A stretch of 64,000 nt of DNA from Syntrophaceae bacterium UBA6087 (GTDB taxonomy: Bacteria; Desulfobacterota; Desulfomonilia; UBA1062): the NCBI GenBank assembly GCA_002448235.1, contig DIXF01000003.1:124001-188000 (forward strand), read 5' to 3'. The notes under the pieces are model-generated. The model worked only from the letters and a program-made list of their open reading frames with translations, had not been told where the DNA came from and searched no databases. Shown one piece after another: positions 35,701 to 43,222 of this stretch. Position numbers and translations under genes: made by a program. Every line of letters begins with the position of its first letter. Position 1 is the first letter of the stretch.

Positions 35701-36073
35701 GCTCTCGGCTGACAGCGTTTTCCATTGCATGAAGGTAGTAGTTGATTACGGCCCGTACGCCTTTATCGCTGAGCCTTTCATCCCGGAAATACTCTCTGAT
35801 CGCTTCACTGAACCGGGAATAGATTCTGCCGATCCCCTCGGCAAGATAGTTCAGAAAAACGAAAAGGTCTTTGTCGGACTCGGCCAGCCGATACCAGACC
35901 GTCTCTGCTGCAGCAGTCGCCTGGGCGACAAAGGTGGTCTTTCCATACCCGGCGCCTGCGGTAACCGTGGTGATGGGTTTTTTTGAGATTTCATCCCAGA
36001 GAGAACTGTCATGTGTTCGTTTGACCGTCTCGCCTATCTTGGGCGGCAATATTTTTGAATTAAGAATCTGCAT
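32780..36073 (-). CDS. MalT-like ATPase/TPR regulator with winged helix and BTAD domain
   Basis: 1,097 aa. Order: STAND/MalT-type NTPase (Walker A GAGYGKTT at about 40-47, Walker B-like LTIVLDDFH), winged-helix-like linker, a long array of TPR repeats (about 380-800), then an OmpR-type winged helix (IFTLGKFKVYRGDEEI from about 843) and a bacterial transcriptional activator domain to the end (ADLFHGDFLEEDLYE, CRKSIVDEL). Such proteins bind a small ligand and ATP, oligomerise and activate transcription. It faces the dehydratase-type cassette (120 bases between stops). GAGCTGAAG precedes ATG 36073. Confidence 0.88.
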   Translation of the reverse strand: MQILNSKILPPKIGETVKRTHDSSLWDEISKKPITTVTAGAGYGKTTFVAQATAAAETVWYRLAESDKDLFVFLNYLAEGIGRIYSRFSEAIREYFRDERLSDKGVRAVINYYLHAMENAVSRELTIVLDDFHLVQDSREILDCVQFLVEHLPPQLHLIIISRAQIKLALSRFRVMGEVVEVTEKDLAFTPAETSRLFGQTFGMSLSKETIGSIHSHSKGWIAGLIMFYHAVKGKDQKEIDELLARLKGSGRVISEYLEENVFSFLPEQIRGFLLKTSLLSRLNRALCDRFLGIENSGDILGYLEKNHLFTYSLDDIGQEYFYHHLFRDFLTSRLAAEYSDGEIVGLHKKAGLLSEDLGMMEEAITHYLAAREYSEASRVLTTTGRMLMLWRMQLVGALLDKIPRDIVNSTPQLLYLSAQVKASQGLLQKAIEEFKRARDMFRREGSEVWADLCEFELGILYYPMGYFRDAEELYTRTLENPASVPWLRNLLMTQMVFISAFLGKPDEADRYFSEAYAYAAEIPDKTLRDERQATLFLNRTIRYMMSGDIQAVIPLIEQAGQLLDGSENHRFRSIYYNHAGMTYFHAGMYEKGLGNSTTGLKLIREKGLRDTTLGWLLLGICLNNMGMKRHSEALEYGRQALKFFVETGSLWGEANSYSALSSVYLRMGDVKTAEEMTGQGFRILETNEFPDVKAALMTTLALIRTFQGNVAEAESIIRDAIRSNPTAKQLTWWVASIRSCIASLQSKKDSAIEHARESLKIAQANRYDHWLVENLLLLIVPLAELYEQGEMKEYLLSLFHRIDPEFKATLIQLESMGISEIARACRIILNTLPMQPPSGLKIFTLGKFKVYRGDEEIPAQTWTSKKARMLFKLLVHYRSKGYVNKDVFMEHLWPEEDPRKTAKRFHVTLATVRKMLEPSGPRGMPSSYILSDGDNYLLNLGDGGSVDLDGFEEACLMARKAADNREAARQLLHAADLFHGDFLEEDLYESWCIEERDRLKEEYLAVLASLVDYFESEKDYQKAIDYCGKYLAKDAYAEDMYQRLMRFHSFHGNRTMVKRIYERCRKSIVDELDCPLSKETEQLFKKLISDPDTGSR

Positions 36074-36116
36074 ATCTTCAGCTCAATGAATTATAACTCT
36101 TTAAGTCCGTTAGGTA

Positions 36117-36125
36117 ATTATACCA
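36117..36125 (-). promoter_or_regulatory. Extended -10 promoter of the MalT/BTAD regulator
   Basis: On the minus strand TGGTATAAT, a perfect extended -10 element, lies about 45 bases upstream of ATG 36073. No clear -35 is needed or seen. It lies just beyond the 3' end of the pseudogene copy. Confidence 0.5.
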
Positions 36126-36153
36126 AATACTTTCATTTGTCTCGATGAATGTA

Positions 36154-36668
36154 TCAATTCGGAACATTCAATACAAACGCTCCTGCAAGCAGCTCGGTTT
36201 CCCTGTTCAGGGCATACCCGAGCTCGTCTACAATGCTCTTTCGGCACTTCCCATATGCCTTCTTTACCATGGACCTGTTTCCGAGCTTTGCATAAGTCTG
36301 CATGAGCTGCCGGTACATATCTTCTGCGTAGGCATCTCGAGCCGGATGGTTTCCATCTGACGGAGACTTGCCTTCATATCCGGACCGACCTTTGAGATGA
36401 AGTATCGGATACAGTGGTTGTTGGAAAGGAGGGCCTGGAACTCATCCCTTCCAGTCTCGCCATGGATCATGATCACAAGATCCCTTTCTATGCGCGTCTC
36501 CACCGCAGGTGCGGCCCGGGCAATGAATGTCGTATTGCCGTAACCTGCCCCGGCAATTACCCTGGTAAGGCGCTTCTGCAGCATCTCGTCCCAATGGATA
36601 GGGTTCTGTCGGCATTTGATAATGCCGCCGGCCTTTGGAGAACGACGCTTTGAATGGAGCACTTTCAT
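36154..36668 (-). pseudogene. Decayed, internally deleted copy of the MalT/BTAD regulator
   Basis: The N-terminal remnant (from ATG 36668) reads WDEMLQKRLTRVIAGAGYGNTTFIARA, matching WDEISKKPITTVTAGAGYGKTTFVAQA of the intact neighbour but with the Walker A lysine changed to Asn. After about 100 codons the frame shifts, and codons on the minus strand from about 36340 read DAYAEDMYRQLMQTYAKLGN, then CRKSIVDELGYALNRETELL, matching the extreme BTAD end of the neighbour, to a stop at 36154. Roughly 950 residues of ATPase core, TPR and winged helix are missing. A tandem duplicate that has decayed. Confidence 0.85.
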
Positions 36669-36996
36669 CACATGACCTCTATCATCACAACTGCACCGCA
36701 TTCTTAACGGATCAGATGACAATTTCCCATAGGTTTCGACAGTTATCAATGGGAAAGATTGCCTCTTCCGGCTGCACGTTCAAGCCTGCCGGGTTCAATA
36801 CCTGTGGGCGCCAAGGTGTATATTAAATGATCAGAGGGGTGTATAATCTTTATCCATAAGTATACAGGATCACTGAAATACTTATTCTTTGTTATCGTTT
36901 TATCAATTACTTACAGACTGGCACTGGAATTGCCTTATGGTTCTGCATGTCATATCAAGAGAGAAAAAACATCATATCCCCCGGAGGTAAGAGAGA
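36669..36996. other. Intergenic region between regulator pseudogene and htrA
   Basis: 328 bases, divergent. The right part carries a -24/-12 promoter (36919-36934) and the htrA ribosome site. AT-rich TATAATC and TATACAGGA stretches near 36850 could belong to a second promoter. No gene recognised. Confidence 0.5.
36919..36934 (+). promoter_or_regulatory. Sigma-54 (-24/-12) promoter of htrA
   Basis: TGGCAC-TGGAA-TTGCC matches the RpoN consensus TGGCAC-N5-TTGC at every fixed position. Transcription would start near 36946, about 50 bases before ATG 36997. Binding is inferred. Confidence 0.7.
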
Positions 36997-38469
36997 ATGA
37001 GAATGTTTGGAAGCACCGGAAAGAATCATCTTAGCCCATTGCGGGTACTCGCAGTCGCCTGGTTTTTCATAAGCCTGATTCTTATGAGCACTCACGGCAC
37101 GGCGCTCGCGCAGGAGCAGGCGCTTGAAAACCTCAAGGAAACGGGAAAGACATTTGCCGCCGTAGCGAAAAAGGCATCACCTTCCGTCGTTTTCATAAAG
37201 GTGGAGAAAAGCGTAACGCAGCAACGAACTCCCATGCAGCTCCCTTTCAACGATGATTTCTTCAAACGGTTTTTCGGCGAGCCCATGCCCGGACCGCAGT
37301 TCCAGAATCCGAACCAGCAGAAACGCATGGTGCGAGGCCAGGGCTCGGGGTTCATTATTTCCTCCGACGGGTATATCCTCACCAACAACCACGTGGTGGG
37401 CGAAGCGGACAAGGTCATGGTGAAGCTTCTCGACGGCCGCGAGTATACGGCAAAGATCGTCGGCACAGATCCTCCGACGGATGTGGCGGTCGTCAAGATC
37501 GATGCAAAGGACCTGTCCGTGCTTGCCCTGGGAGATTCGGACAAGATCGATGTGGGCGAATGGGTTCTCGCACTCGGAAACCCCTTCGGATTGTCCCATA
37601 CGCTCACCGCAGGGATAGTCAGCGCCAAGGGCCGCAACCATGTGGGAATATCCGATTATGAAGACTTCATCCAGACGGATGCCGCCATCAATCCCGGGAA
37701 CTCGGGAGGTCCCCTGATAGACCTGGAAGGCAGGGTCGTGGGGATAAACACCGCCATCTTCAGCCAGAACGGCGGATATATGGGTATCGGGTTCGCGATC
37801 CCCATTGCCATGGCCAGGAGTATCTATACCCAGCTTATCGACCACGGGAACGTCGACCGGGGATACATCGGCGTCAAGATCCAGGACCTTACACCCGAGC
37901 TCGCCGCATCGTTCAAGCTGCGCGACGCCAAGGGGGTGCTCGTGGCCCAGGTCATGCCGAATACGCCCGCAGAGAAGGCCGGGCTGCAGCAGGGCGACGT
38001 GATCGTCAGGCTCAACGGCGAAACTCTGGATACGGTCGCTCCTTTCCGAAACAAGGTGGCCATGATGGCGCCCGGCACCAGGCTCGATCTCGTTGTACTG
38101 CGCGACGGAAAAGAGAAAAAGATAAGTTTGATAACCGAGAAGTTGACCCCGGAGGCGGCACAGAAGACCTCTCAGCCTGAAAAGGCCGAAAAGCTCGGGC
38201 TGACCGTCGTTCCCCTTACAAAAGAGCTGGCGGACAAGTACGGCTATAAGGACGAGAAAGGCGTACTGGTTACCCAGGTGGATCAGGGGTCCGAAGCCTC
38301 CCGAGCGGGCATCAAGCCGGGAATGCTGATTGCAGAAGTGGACAGAAAAGCGGTGAGCGGCCTCAAAGATTTCGAGCAGGCCATGGAAAAGCCCGGAGAC
38401 AGGCCGATCCTCTTCCTGGTCAAAGATCCGCAGGGCTCTCACTTCATCGCGGTAGAAAGGAAAAAGTAG
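36997..38469 (+). CDS. Periplasmic serine protease HtrA/DegP (Do) family
   Basis: 490 aa. Signal peptide or anchor to about residue 34 (VAWFFISLILM ... ALAQ), trypsin-like protease domain with the triad His in LTNNHVVG, Asp in TDVAVVK and Ser in NPGNSGGPL, then two PDZ domains (IGVKIQDLTPELA and the C-terminal KGVLVTQVDQGSEASRAG). It degrades or refolds misfolded envelope proteins. GGAGG precedes ATG 36997; a second ATG is two codons on. The sigma-54-type promoter is unusual for this gene, which is more often under RpoE or CpxR control. Confidence 0.95.
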   Translation: MRMFGSTGKNHLSPLRVLAVAWFFISLILMSTHGTALAQEQALENLKETGKTFAAVAKKASPSVVFIKVEKSVTQQRTPMQLPFNDDFFKRFFGEPMPGPQFQNPNQQKRMVRGQGSGFIISSDGYILTNNHVVGEADKVMVKLLDGREYTAKIVGTDPPTDVAVVKIDAKDLSVLALGDSDKIDVGEWVLALGNPFGLSHTLTAGIVSAKGRNHVGISDYEDFIQTDAAINPGNSGGPLIDLEGRVVGINTAIFSQNGGYMGIGFAIPIAMARSIYTQLIDHGNVDRGYIGVKIQDLTPELAASFKLRDAKGVLVAQVMPNTPAEKAGLQQGDVIVRLNGETLDTVAPFRNKVAMMAPGTRLDLVVLRDGKEKKISLITEKLTPEAAQKTSQPEKAEKLGLTVVPLTKELADKYGYKDEKGVLVTQVDQGSEASRAGIKPGMLIAEVDRKAVSGLKDFEQAMEKPGDRPILFLVKDPQGSHFIAVERKK

Positions 38470-38501
38470 CCGGTTACACCTCCCCCTTGTTTCATAGCTT
38501 A

Positions 38502-38543
38502 CAGGGCCCATGCCTTCCGGAATCGGCGGAGGCATGGGCCCTG
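38502..38543. terminator. Hairpin after htrA
   Basis: Perfect 13-bp arms CAGGGCCCATGCC / GGCATGGGCCCTG. No T-run follows, so it may act as a 3' stabiliser or an inefficient terminator. Confidence 0.5.
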
Positions 38544-38616
38544 CCCTTTCGATCCTCATGCTCTTCCGATAGTTTTCATTGATACCTGGTCCCTGAATTG
38601 GTAATACAAGCCCATT

Positions 38617-39840
38617 ATGCCTTCGAGCCCTCCGCTAACGCACAGATACCGCGAGTTGAAGCTGTTCGTCGCGGCTGCCCTTGCCATGGGCATGGCCTAC
38701 AGCATCATCGATTCGACGTTCAACAACTTCCTCAACGATCGTTTCGCCCTGGGCGGCTTCGAGAGATCGTTCCTCGAGTTTCCCCGCGAGCTGCCCGGAC
38801 TGCTGGTGATCCTGGCGTCCGCCCTTCTCTGGTTTCTCTGCAGCAGACGTCTTGCGGCGGTCGCCATGGTGCTCGGCGTGGCGGGTTCCGTGCTCATGGG
38901 CTTTGCGTCATCTTCCTACGGGATGATGATCCTCTGGCTGTTTATCTACAGCCTCGGCCAGCATATCTTCCTGCCGCTGTCTTCGTCCATCGGGATGGAG
39001 CTCGCGGAAGAAGGGAAAGCAGGCCAGCGCCTGGGGCAACTGAACGCCATACGGAACCTGGCCGCCATCCTGGGGAGTTTTCTGGTCTTCCTCAGTTTTA
39101 AATACCTCGGTTTTTCGTTTCAGCATACGTTTGCCCTGGCGGCCGCCGGCTTCACGGTTGCCGCCGTGCTGCTGTTTTCCATGCAGAAGGAACAGACGCA
39201 GCCTCCCGCGGTGCACGTCCGGATCTACAAGGAGTACCGCCTCTACTATCTGCTTTCGATCCTGTATGGATCGCGCAAACAGCTCTTCCTCACCTTTGCC
39301 CCCTGGGTGCTGGTCACGGTATTCCATCAGCCGACCCAGACCATCGCAACGCTCCTTACTCTCGGCGGGGTGATCGGGATCCTGTTCCAGCCGATCCTGG
39401 GTTCGGCTATCGACCGCCTGGGTGAGCGCTTCGTGCTCGCAGGCGAATCGGTGCTGCTGGTCTTTGTCTGCCTGGGCTACGGCTTTGCCGGGTTCTTTTT
39501 CAGCGAGCATACCGCATTCCTCATCGCCTGCGGCTGCTTCCTTGCAGACCAGATGCTGATGTCGGTGAACATGGCCCGCTCGACCTATATGAAAAAGATC
39601 GCCCTGCACCCCTCCCATATTCAACCGGCGCTGACCATGTCCGTGAGCATCGACCACATCTTCTCCATTTCGGTCGCCCTGCTGTGCGGACTGATATGGA
39701 ACACCCTCGGATTCCAGTACGTGTTCCTGCTCGGCACGCTCATCGCCTTCGGAAATTTCCTGGCGGCCCTGCGCGTGAATGTCCGGGCGGGCGTCCCTGC
39801 ACAGGACGGCGTATCACCCGCCCTTGCGGAAACCGACTGA
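38617..39840 (+). CDS. Major facilitator superfamily transporter
   Basis: 407 aa with about 10-12 hydrophobic segments in two halves separated by a charged loop near residue 190 (SMQKEQTQPPAVHVRIYKEY). MFS loop-type charges are seen at GSAIDRLGERFV. Substrate cannot be deduced. No clear Shine-Dalgarno before ATG 38617. Convergent with the sigma-54 regulator, whose stop is 21 bases away. Confidence 0.85.
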   Translation: MPSSPPLTHRYRELKLFVAAALAMGMAYSIIDSTFNNFLNDRFALGGFERSFLEFPRELPGLLVILASALLWFLCSRRLAAVAMVLGVAGSVLMGFASSSYGMMILWLFIYSLGQHIFLPLSSSIGMELAEEGKAGQRLGQLNAIRNLAAILGSFLVFLSFKYLGFSFQHTFALAAAGFTVAAVLLFSMQKEQTQPPAVHVRIYKEYRLYYLLSILYGSRKQLFLTFAPWVLVTVFHQPTQTIATLLTLGGVIGILFQPILGSAIDRLGERFVLAGESVLLVFVCLGYGFAGFFFSEHTAFLIACGCFLADQMLMSVNMARSTYMKKIALHPSHIQPALTMSVSIDHIFSISVALLCGLIWNTLGFQYVFLLGTLIAFGNFLAALRVNVRAGVPAQDGVSPALAETD

Positions 39841-39861
39841 TCGAGGACAGGGCGGGTCCTG

Positions 39862-42800
39862 TCAGATCCCGATCCCGATGCCGAGCTTCCTCATCCGCGC
39901 CTGCAGGGTGGTCCGCTTCATGCCGAGCACCTCGGCCGCCCCGCCCGGGCCTCCGAGCCTGCCACCGGTGAGTTCGAGCACGTATTTGATGTAGCGCCGC
40001 TGCAGCTCGTCCATGGTCGGCGCATCTGAAACAACAGATCCCGGAGAAGGAAGAAAGCCCGATGCCGAGGGCAGGTTAAGCTGGAGCTTGTCCTGGGAAG
40101 AAAGGATCGCCGCCCTTTCCATCACGTTTTTCAGCTCGCGCACATTGCCAGGCCACTGGTATGCCGTGAGCGCCTTTGTATCCTCTCCTGTCAAGGCCGG
40201 AAGGACGCGGTGATACTTCCTCGAATACCGTTTGAGAAACTCTATGGCGAGCTCCACCACGTCCTCGCCCCGGTCACGCAGGGGCGGCAGGTGGAGGGGG
40301 ACAACGTTGAGCCTGAAATAAAGATCCTGCCGGAATCTGCCCGAAGCTACTTCCCCGGCCAGGTCGCGATTCGTCGCGGCGACGAGCCTGAAGTCGGAGA
40401 GGATCGTGCGGATGCCGCCCACCCGTTCGAAGTTCTTTTCCTGGATCAGCCGGAGAAGTTTCACCTGCGCGCTGCCCGGCACGTCCCCGATCTCGTCGAT
40501 GAAAAGCGTTCCCGTATGTGCGAGCTCCACGCGTCCCGGCTTCTGCCGGTCGGCGCCGGTGAAGGCCCCCTTTTCATGGCCGAACAGCTCGCTTTCCACG
40601 AGAGTCTCGGGGATGCTTGCAAGATTCACTACTACGAACGGTCCGTCCTTCCTCATGCTTTTTTCATGGATTCTCCGGGCAAGGAGCTCTTTTCCGACTC
40701 CGGTTTCGCCGGTGATGAGCACGTTCGCATCGGACACCGAAACCTGATCCGAGAGGGCAAGGAGGGCTTCCATCACAGAGCTGCTGCTGATGATCCTGTC
40801 CAATGACCCCTCGGTATCGCCGATGCTCTGGGCGGCTGCAGCCCGGGACCTGTCCGCATCGATCATCTCCGCGTAATGAAAGATCCGCTCGATGGAAGAT
40901 CCCACATGCCGGGAAACGCGCAGCACGATGTCGCGGTCGAGGTCTGCGCTTTCATCTTCGATATAAGAGTTGTCGAGGTAGAGGACCCCTTTCGCCTCTC
41001 CCCGTATGAGAATCGGCAGGCAGAAAACGGACAGGGCAGCGGGAGTGTCGCCATCGGTATTTCCCGACAAAGATCCTTTTTGTATAAGGGGCTCTCCGTT
41101 GCGGTACGTCTTGAAAATGAGCTTCATGGATTCGCGGAACGGCTCCGAGAAGACATCGGCTCTGTCCAGATTATACGAAGCACGCAAGGCCGGCCGGGAT
41201 GAATCCCTGCCCCCGGAGAACCAGAAGAGGGCCCCGCGCTCGGCGCCGAAAAAGCGGCTCGTGGTTGCAACGAGGCGGGTGAGGAGTTCGTCCCGGTCGG
41301 CACTCGGCACAAACCCCTCCATGAGGTCCATGAAACGGTCCAGCAGATCCTGTTTCCTGGGACCAGGGCGGTGGGGTACGCCGATCCTCAATAAAGGAAC
41401 AAGATCGTCCGGGAAAAAGTCCTGCCCGTAGCCGCTCAAACCCTCCCATGCCATGAGGGCGTAGTTCCGGGCTGCGGGCCGGTCTTTCTGGCCGAGCTTT
41501 ACCCGGGCCATTTCGGCCCTGGCCTTGGCCAGCTCCACAGGATCTCCGGTGCGCAGCAGCTCCTGCTCGCTCTCTTTGAGAAGCGAGAAAACCGCATCGG
41601 GACCTTCTCCCCTTTCCTGGGCCTGAATCGCGCGAATCCGCAGCGCCACACCCCGTAAATGGTGGTTGGGGCCCTTCAGCACCCTCTCCATTTCCCGTTC
41701 GAAGGCCAGCGAAGGGATGGTGGCAAGGAGGTCATGCTTTTCAAAGGTATGGAGCATATCCAGGTGCACGGGCCAGTTGTACTGCGGCCCGATGGACTCG
41801 GTATACGCCGTGCTCATCGTGATCCAGAAAGCGTCCTCGATCCTTCCTTCAAAAAAGGCATGGTAGGCGAGCCCTTTCTTGGCCACATGGAGCGCCTGCA
41901 CGTTATCGATCTCGAGGGCCTCCTTCTGGGCCGATTTAAGGTGCGCGAAGGCCTCCCCCTTTCTGCCCATGATGATCAGCACGATCCCGAGAAGCGCCTC
42001 GTAAAAGCAGGCGTTCTTGTCGTTCTTGTTCATCCGCGACCTGCGCCAGTGGGAGTCCAGCACGCCGATGGCCCGGTGATACTGGCCGAGGAGGGCGCTG
42101 ATATATCCTAACGCCGACGACGATGCAAGGTGTTGGGGCAGAAATGTGGGAACGATCTTCCCGGTCTGCATGCTGCTGGTCCGCACAACGAGATCGAATG
42201 CATCGACCGCCTCTTTGTAGAGACCTTTCAGATAGTAGTATATCCCGCGGAATTCCGAGGAGATTGCCATGATGTCTTCATCTCCCAGTTCCTCTGCCTG
42301 GCGCAGCCCCGATGATACGGACCTGAGCCCGCCTTCGGTATCTCCGATGACATACCGGTAGAGACCGTTCACGAGATCGATCCTGGCAAGGGTCCGCATG
42401 TCGCCGATGCGTTGAGCGACCGGCCGCACCAGGTCGAGGAGCGAGGGTATCCCGGCAAGGTTGTCCGTAATATTGATCTTCAGGCGGCACAGCTCGTTCA
42501 CTACGGAAATCAGCAGGGTATCCCACTGGATATCCCCGGTGCGACAGGAGACGACGGGGAGCACCGCTTCCAGCAGATCGATCGCATCGTGCTTGTCCCC
42601 TGCCATGGCATACCTGCGGGCAGTCTCCTCGGCCAGAAGGGCAGCCTCATAATGAAATCCGGCCTTGATCAGGATCGAGACCCATGCAGCCACCCCGATT
42701 CTTTCCTGCAGATTGAGCCTGCTCATCAAGCCTACCAGCGAAGTCAGGTGCTTTTTCGTATTGATCCGGGAGATGCGCTTCACGGTCAGTGACGGGAGGT

Positions 42801-42990
42801 CTTCGGCAAGGGAATATCTCCCGTCGTCCGTTTTCCGTACCAGACCCTGAGAAACAGCCTTTCCGAGCATGTCCGAGAGTCCTTCCGGATGCAAAGGCGA
42901 CAGCCCTTCCAGAATATCCGCAGCAAGCGGTACGGGAACCGTTTCCAGGATTGCAAGCGTCTGCCAATGGGGCGTGGTGAATGTAATCAT
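39862..42990 (-). CDS. Sigma-54-dependent activator with TPR and GAF sensory domains
   Basis: 1,042 aa. N-terminal half is TPR-like helical repeats (about 100-560), then a GAF domain (about 590-730), an AAA+ sigma-54 activator domain (Walker A GETGVGKE, the RpoN-contact loop GAFTGA, Walker B LFIDEIGD, and FRQDLYFRLNVVPLHLPPLRDR), and a Fis-type HTH at the very end (GGAAEVLGMKRTTLQARMRKL). No receiver domain, so ligand or protein binding by TPR/GAF likely gates it. ATG 42990 is chosen: a -35/-10 pair ends seven bases upstream, predicting a leaderless mRNA. Upstream in-frame ATG 43053 lies inside an operator palindrome and is unlikely. Confidence 0.9.
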   Translation of the reverse strand: MITFTTPHWQTLAILETVPVPLAADILEGLSPLHPEGLSDMLGKAVSQGLVRKTDDGRYSLAEDLPSLTVKRISRINTKKHLTSLVGLMSRLNLQERIGVAAWVSILIKAGFHYEAALLAEETARRYAMAGDKHDAIDLLEAVLPVVSCRTGDIQWDTLLISVVNELCRLKINITDNLAGIPSLLDLVRPVAQRIGDMRTLARIDLVNGLYRYVIGDTEGGLRSVSSGLRQAEELGDEDIMAISSEFRGIYYYLKGLYKEAVDAFDLVVRTSSMQTGKIVPTFLPQHLASSSALGYISALLGQYHRAIGVLDSHWRRSRMNKNDKNACFYEALLGIVLIIMGRKGEAFAHLKSAQKEALEIDNVQALHVAKKGLAYHAFFEGRIEDAFWITMSTAYTESIGPQYNWPVHLDMLHTFEKHDLLATIPSLAFEREMERVLKGPNHHLRGVALRIRAIQAQERGEGPDAVFSLLKESEQELLRTGDPVELAKARAEMARVKLGQKDRPAARNYALMAWEGLSGYGQDFFPDDLVPLLRIGVPHRPGPRKQDLLDRFMDLMEGFVPSADRDELLTRLVATTSRFFGAERGALFWFSGGRDSSRPALRASYNLDRADVFSEPFRESMKLIFKTYRNGEPLIQKGSLSGNTDGDTPAALSVFCLPILIRGEAKGVLYLDNSYIEDESADLDRDIVLRVSRHVGSSIERIFHYAEMIDADRSRAAAAQSIGDTEGSLDRIISSSSVMEALLALSDQVSVSDANVLITGETGVGKELLARRIHEKSMRKDGPFVVVNLASIPETLVESELFGHEKGAFTGADRQKPGRVELAHTGTLFIDEIGDVPGSAQVKLLRLIQEKNFERVGGIRTILSDFRLVAATNRDLAGEVASGRFRQDLYFRLNVVPLHLPPLRDRGEDVVELAIEFLKRYSRKYHRVLPALTGEDTKALTAYQWPGNVRELKNVMERAAILSSQDKLQLNLPSASGFLPSPGSVVSDAPTMDELQRRYIKYVLELTGGRLGGPGGAAEVLGMKRTTLQARMRKLGIGIGI

Positions 42991-42997
42991 CGAGGAT

Positions 42998-43026
42998 AAT
43001 CTAGACCTTAGGGCATAACCCGTCAA
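42998..43026 (-). promoter_or_regulatory. Sigma-70 promoter of the sigma-54 activator gene
   Basis: Minus strand TTGACG (43026-43021), 17-base spacer, TAGATT (43003-42998). The predicted transcription start coincides with the A of ATG 42990. The palindrome at 43027-43040 abuts the -35, so a bound regulator could repress or modulate this promoter. Confidence 0.6.
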
Positions 43027-43061
43027 GCCCATATTTGGGCATTTACTGCCCATATATGGGC
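43027..43061. promoter_or_regulatory. Paired 14-bp palindromes, probable activator-binding sites
   Basis: GCCCATATTTGGGC (43027-43040) and GCCCATATATGGGC (43048-43061), centres 21 bp apart, i.e. two helical turns. They lie about 65-100 bp upstream of the -24/-12 promoter, the usual distance for an upstream activating site of a sigma-54 activator. Confidence 0.7.
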
Positions 43062-43124
43062 TTTTTTATTATACGCTGATGCCTTTATCAATGATATATC
43101 AGTTACTTAAAGAGCTTCATCTGG

Positions 43125-43140
43125 TGGCACAACTCATGCT
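43125..43140 (+). promoter_or_regulatory. Sigma-54 (-24/-12) promoter of the acyl-CoA dehydrogenase gene
   Basis: TGGCAC-AACTC-ATGCT: a perfect -24 element and a -12 element that keeps the GC, with correct spacing. Transcription would start near 43152, about 70 bases before ATG 43223. Confidence 0.68.
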
Positions 43141-43222
43141 CACTAATAGATGGTATTAAATGAAGAGGGGGGGGTTCCTCACCCGCTTATTACGCCTCAT
43201 AAAAAACTCAAAGGAGAGTGGA

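Noticed and set aside
37177..38559. 460-codon open frame antisense to htrA
   Set aside because: Pure shadow of the HtrA frame; HtrA has all catalytic motifs and this frame matches nothing.
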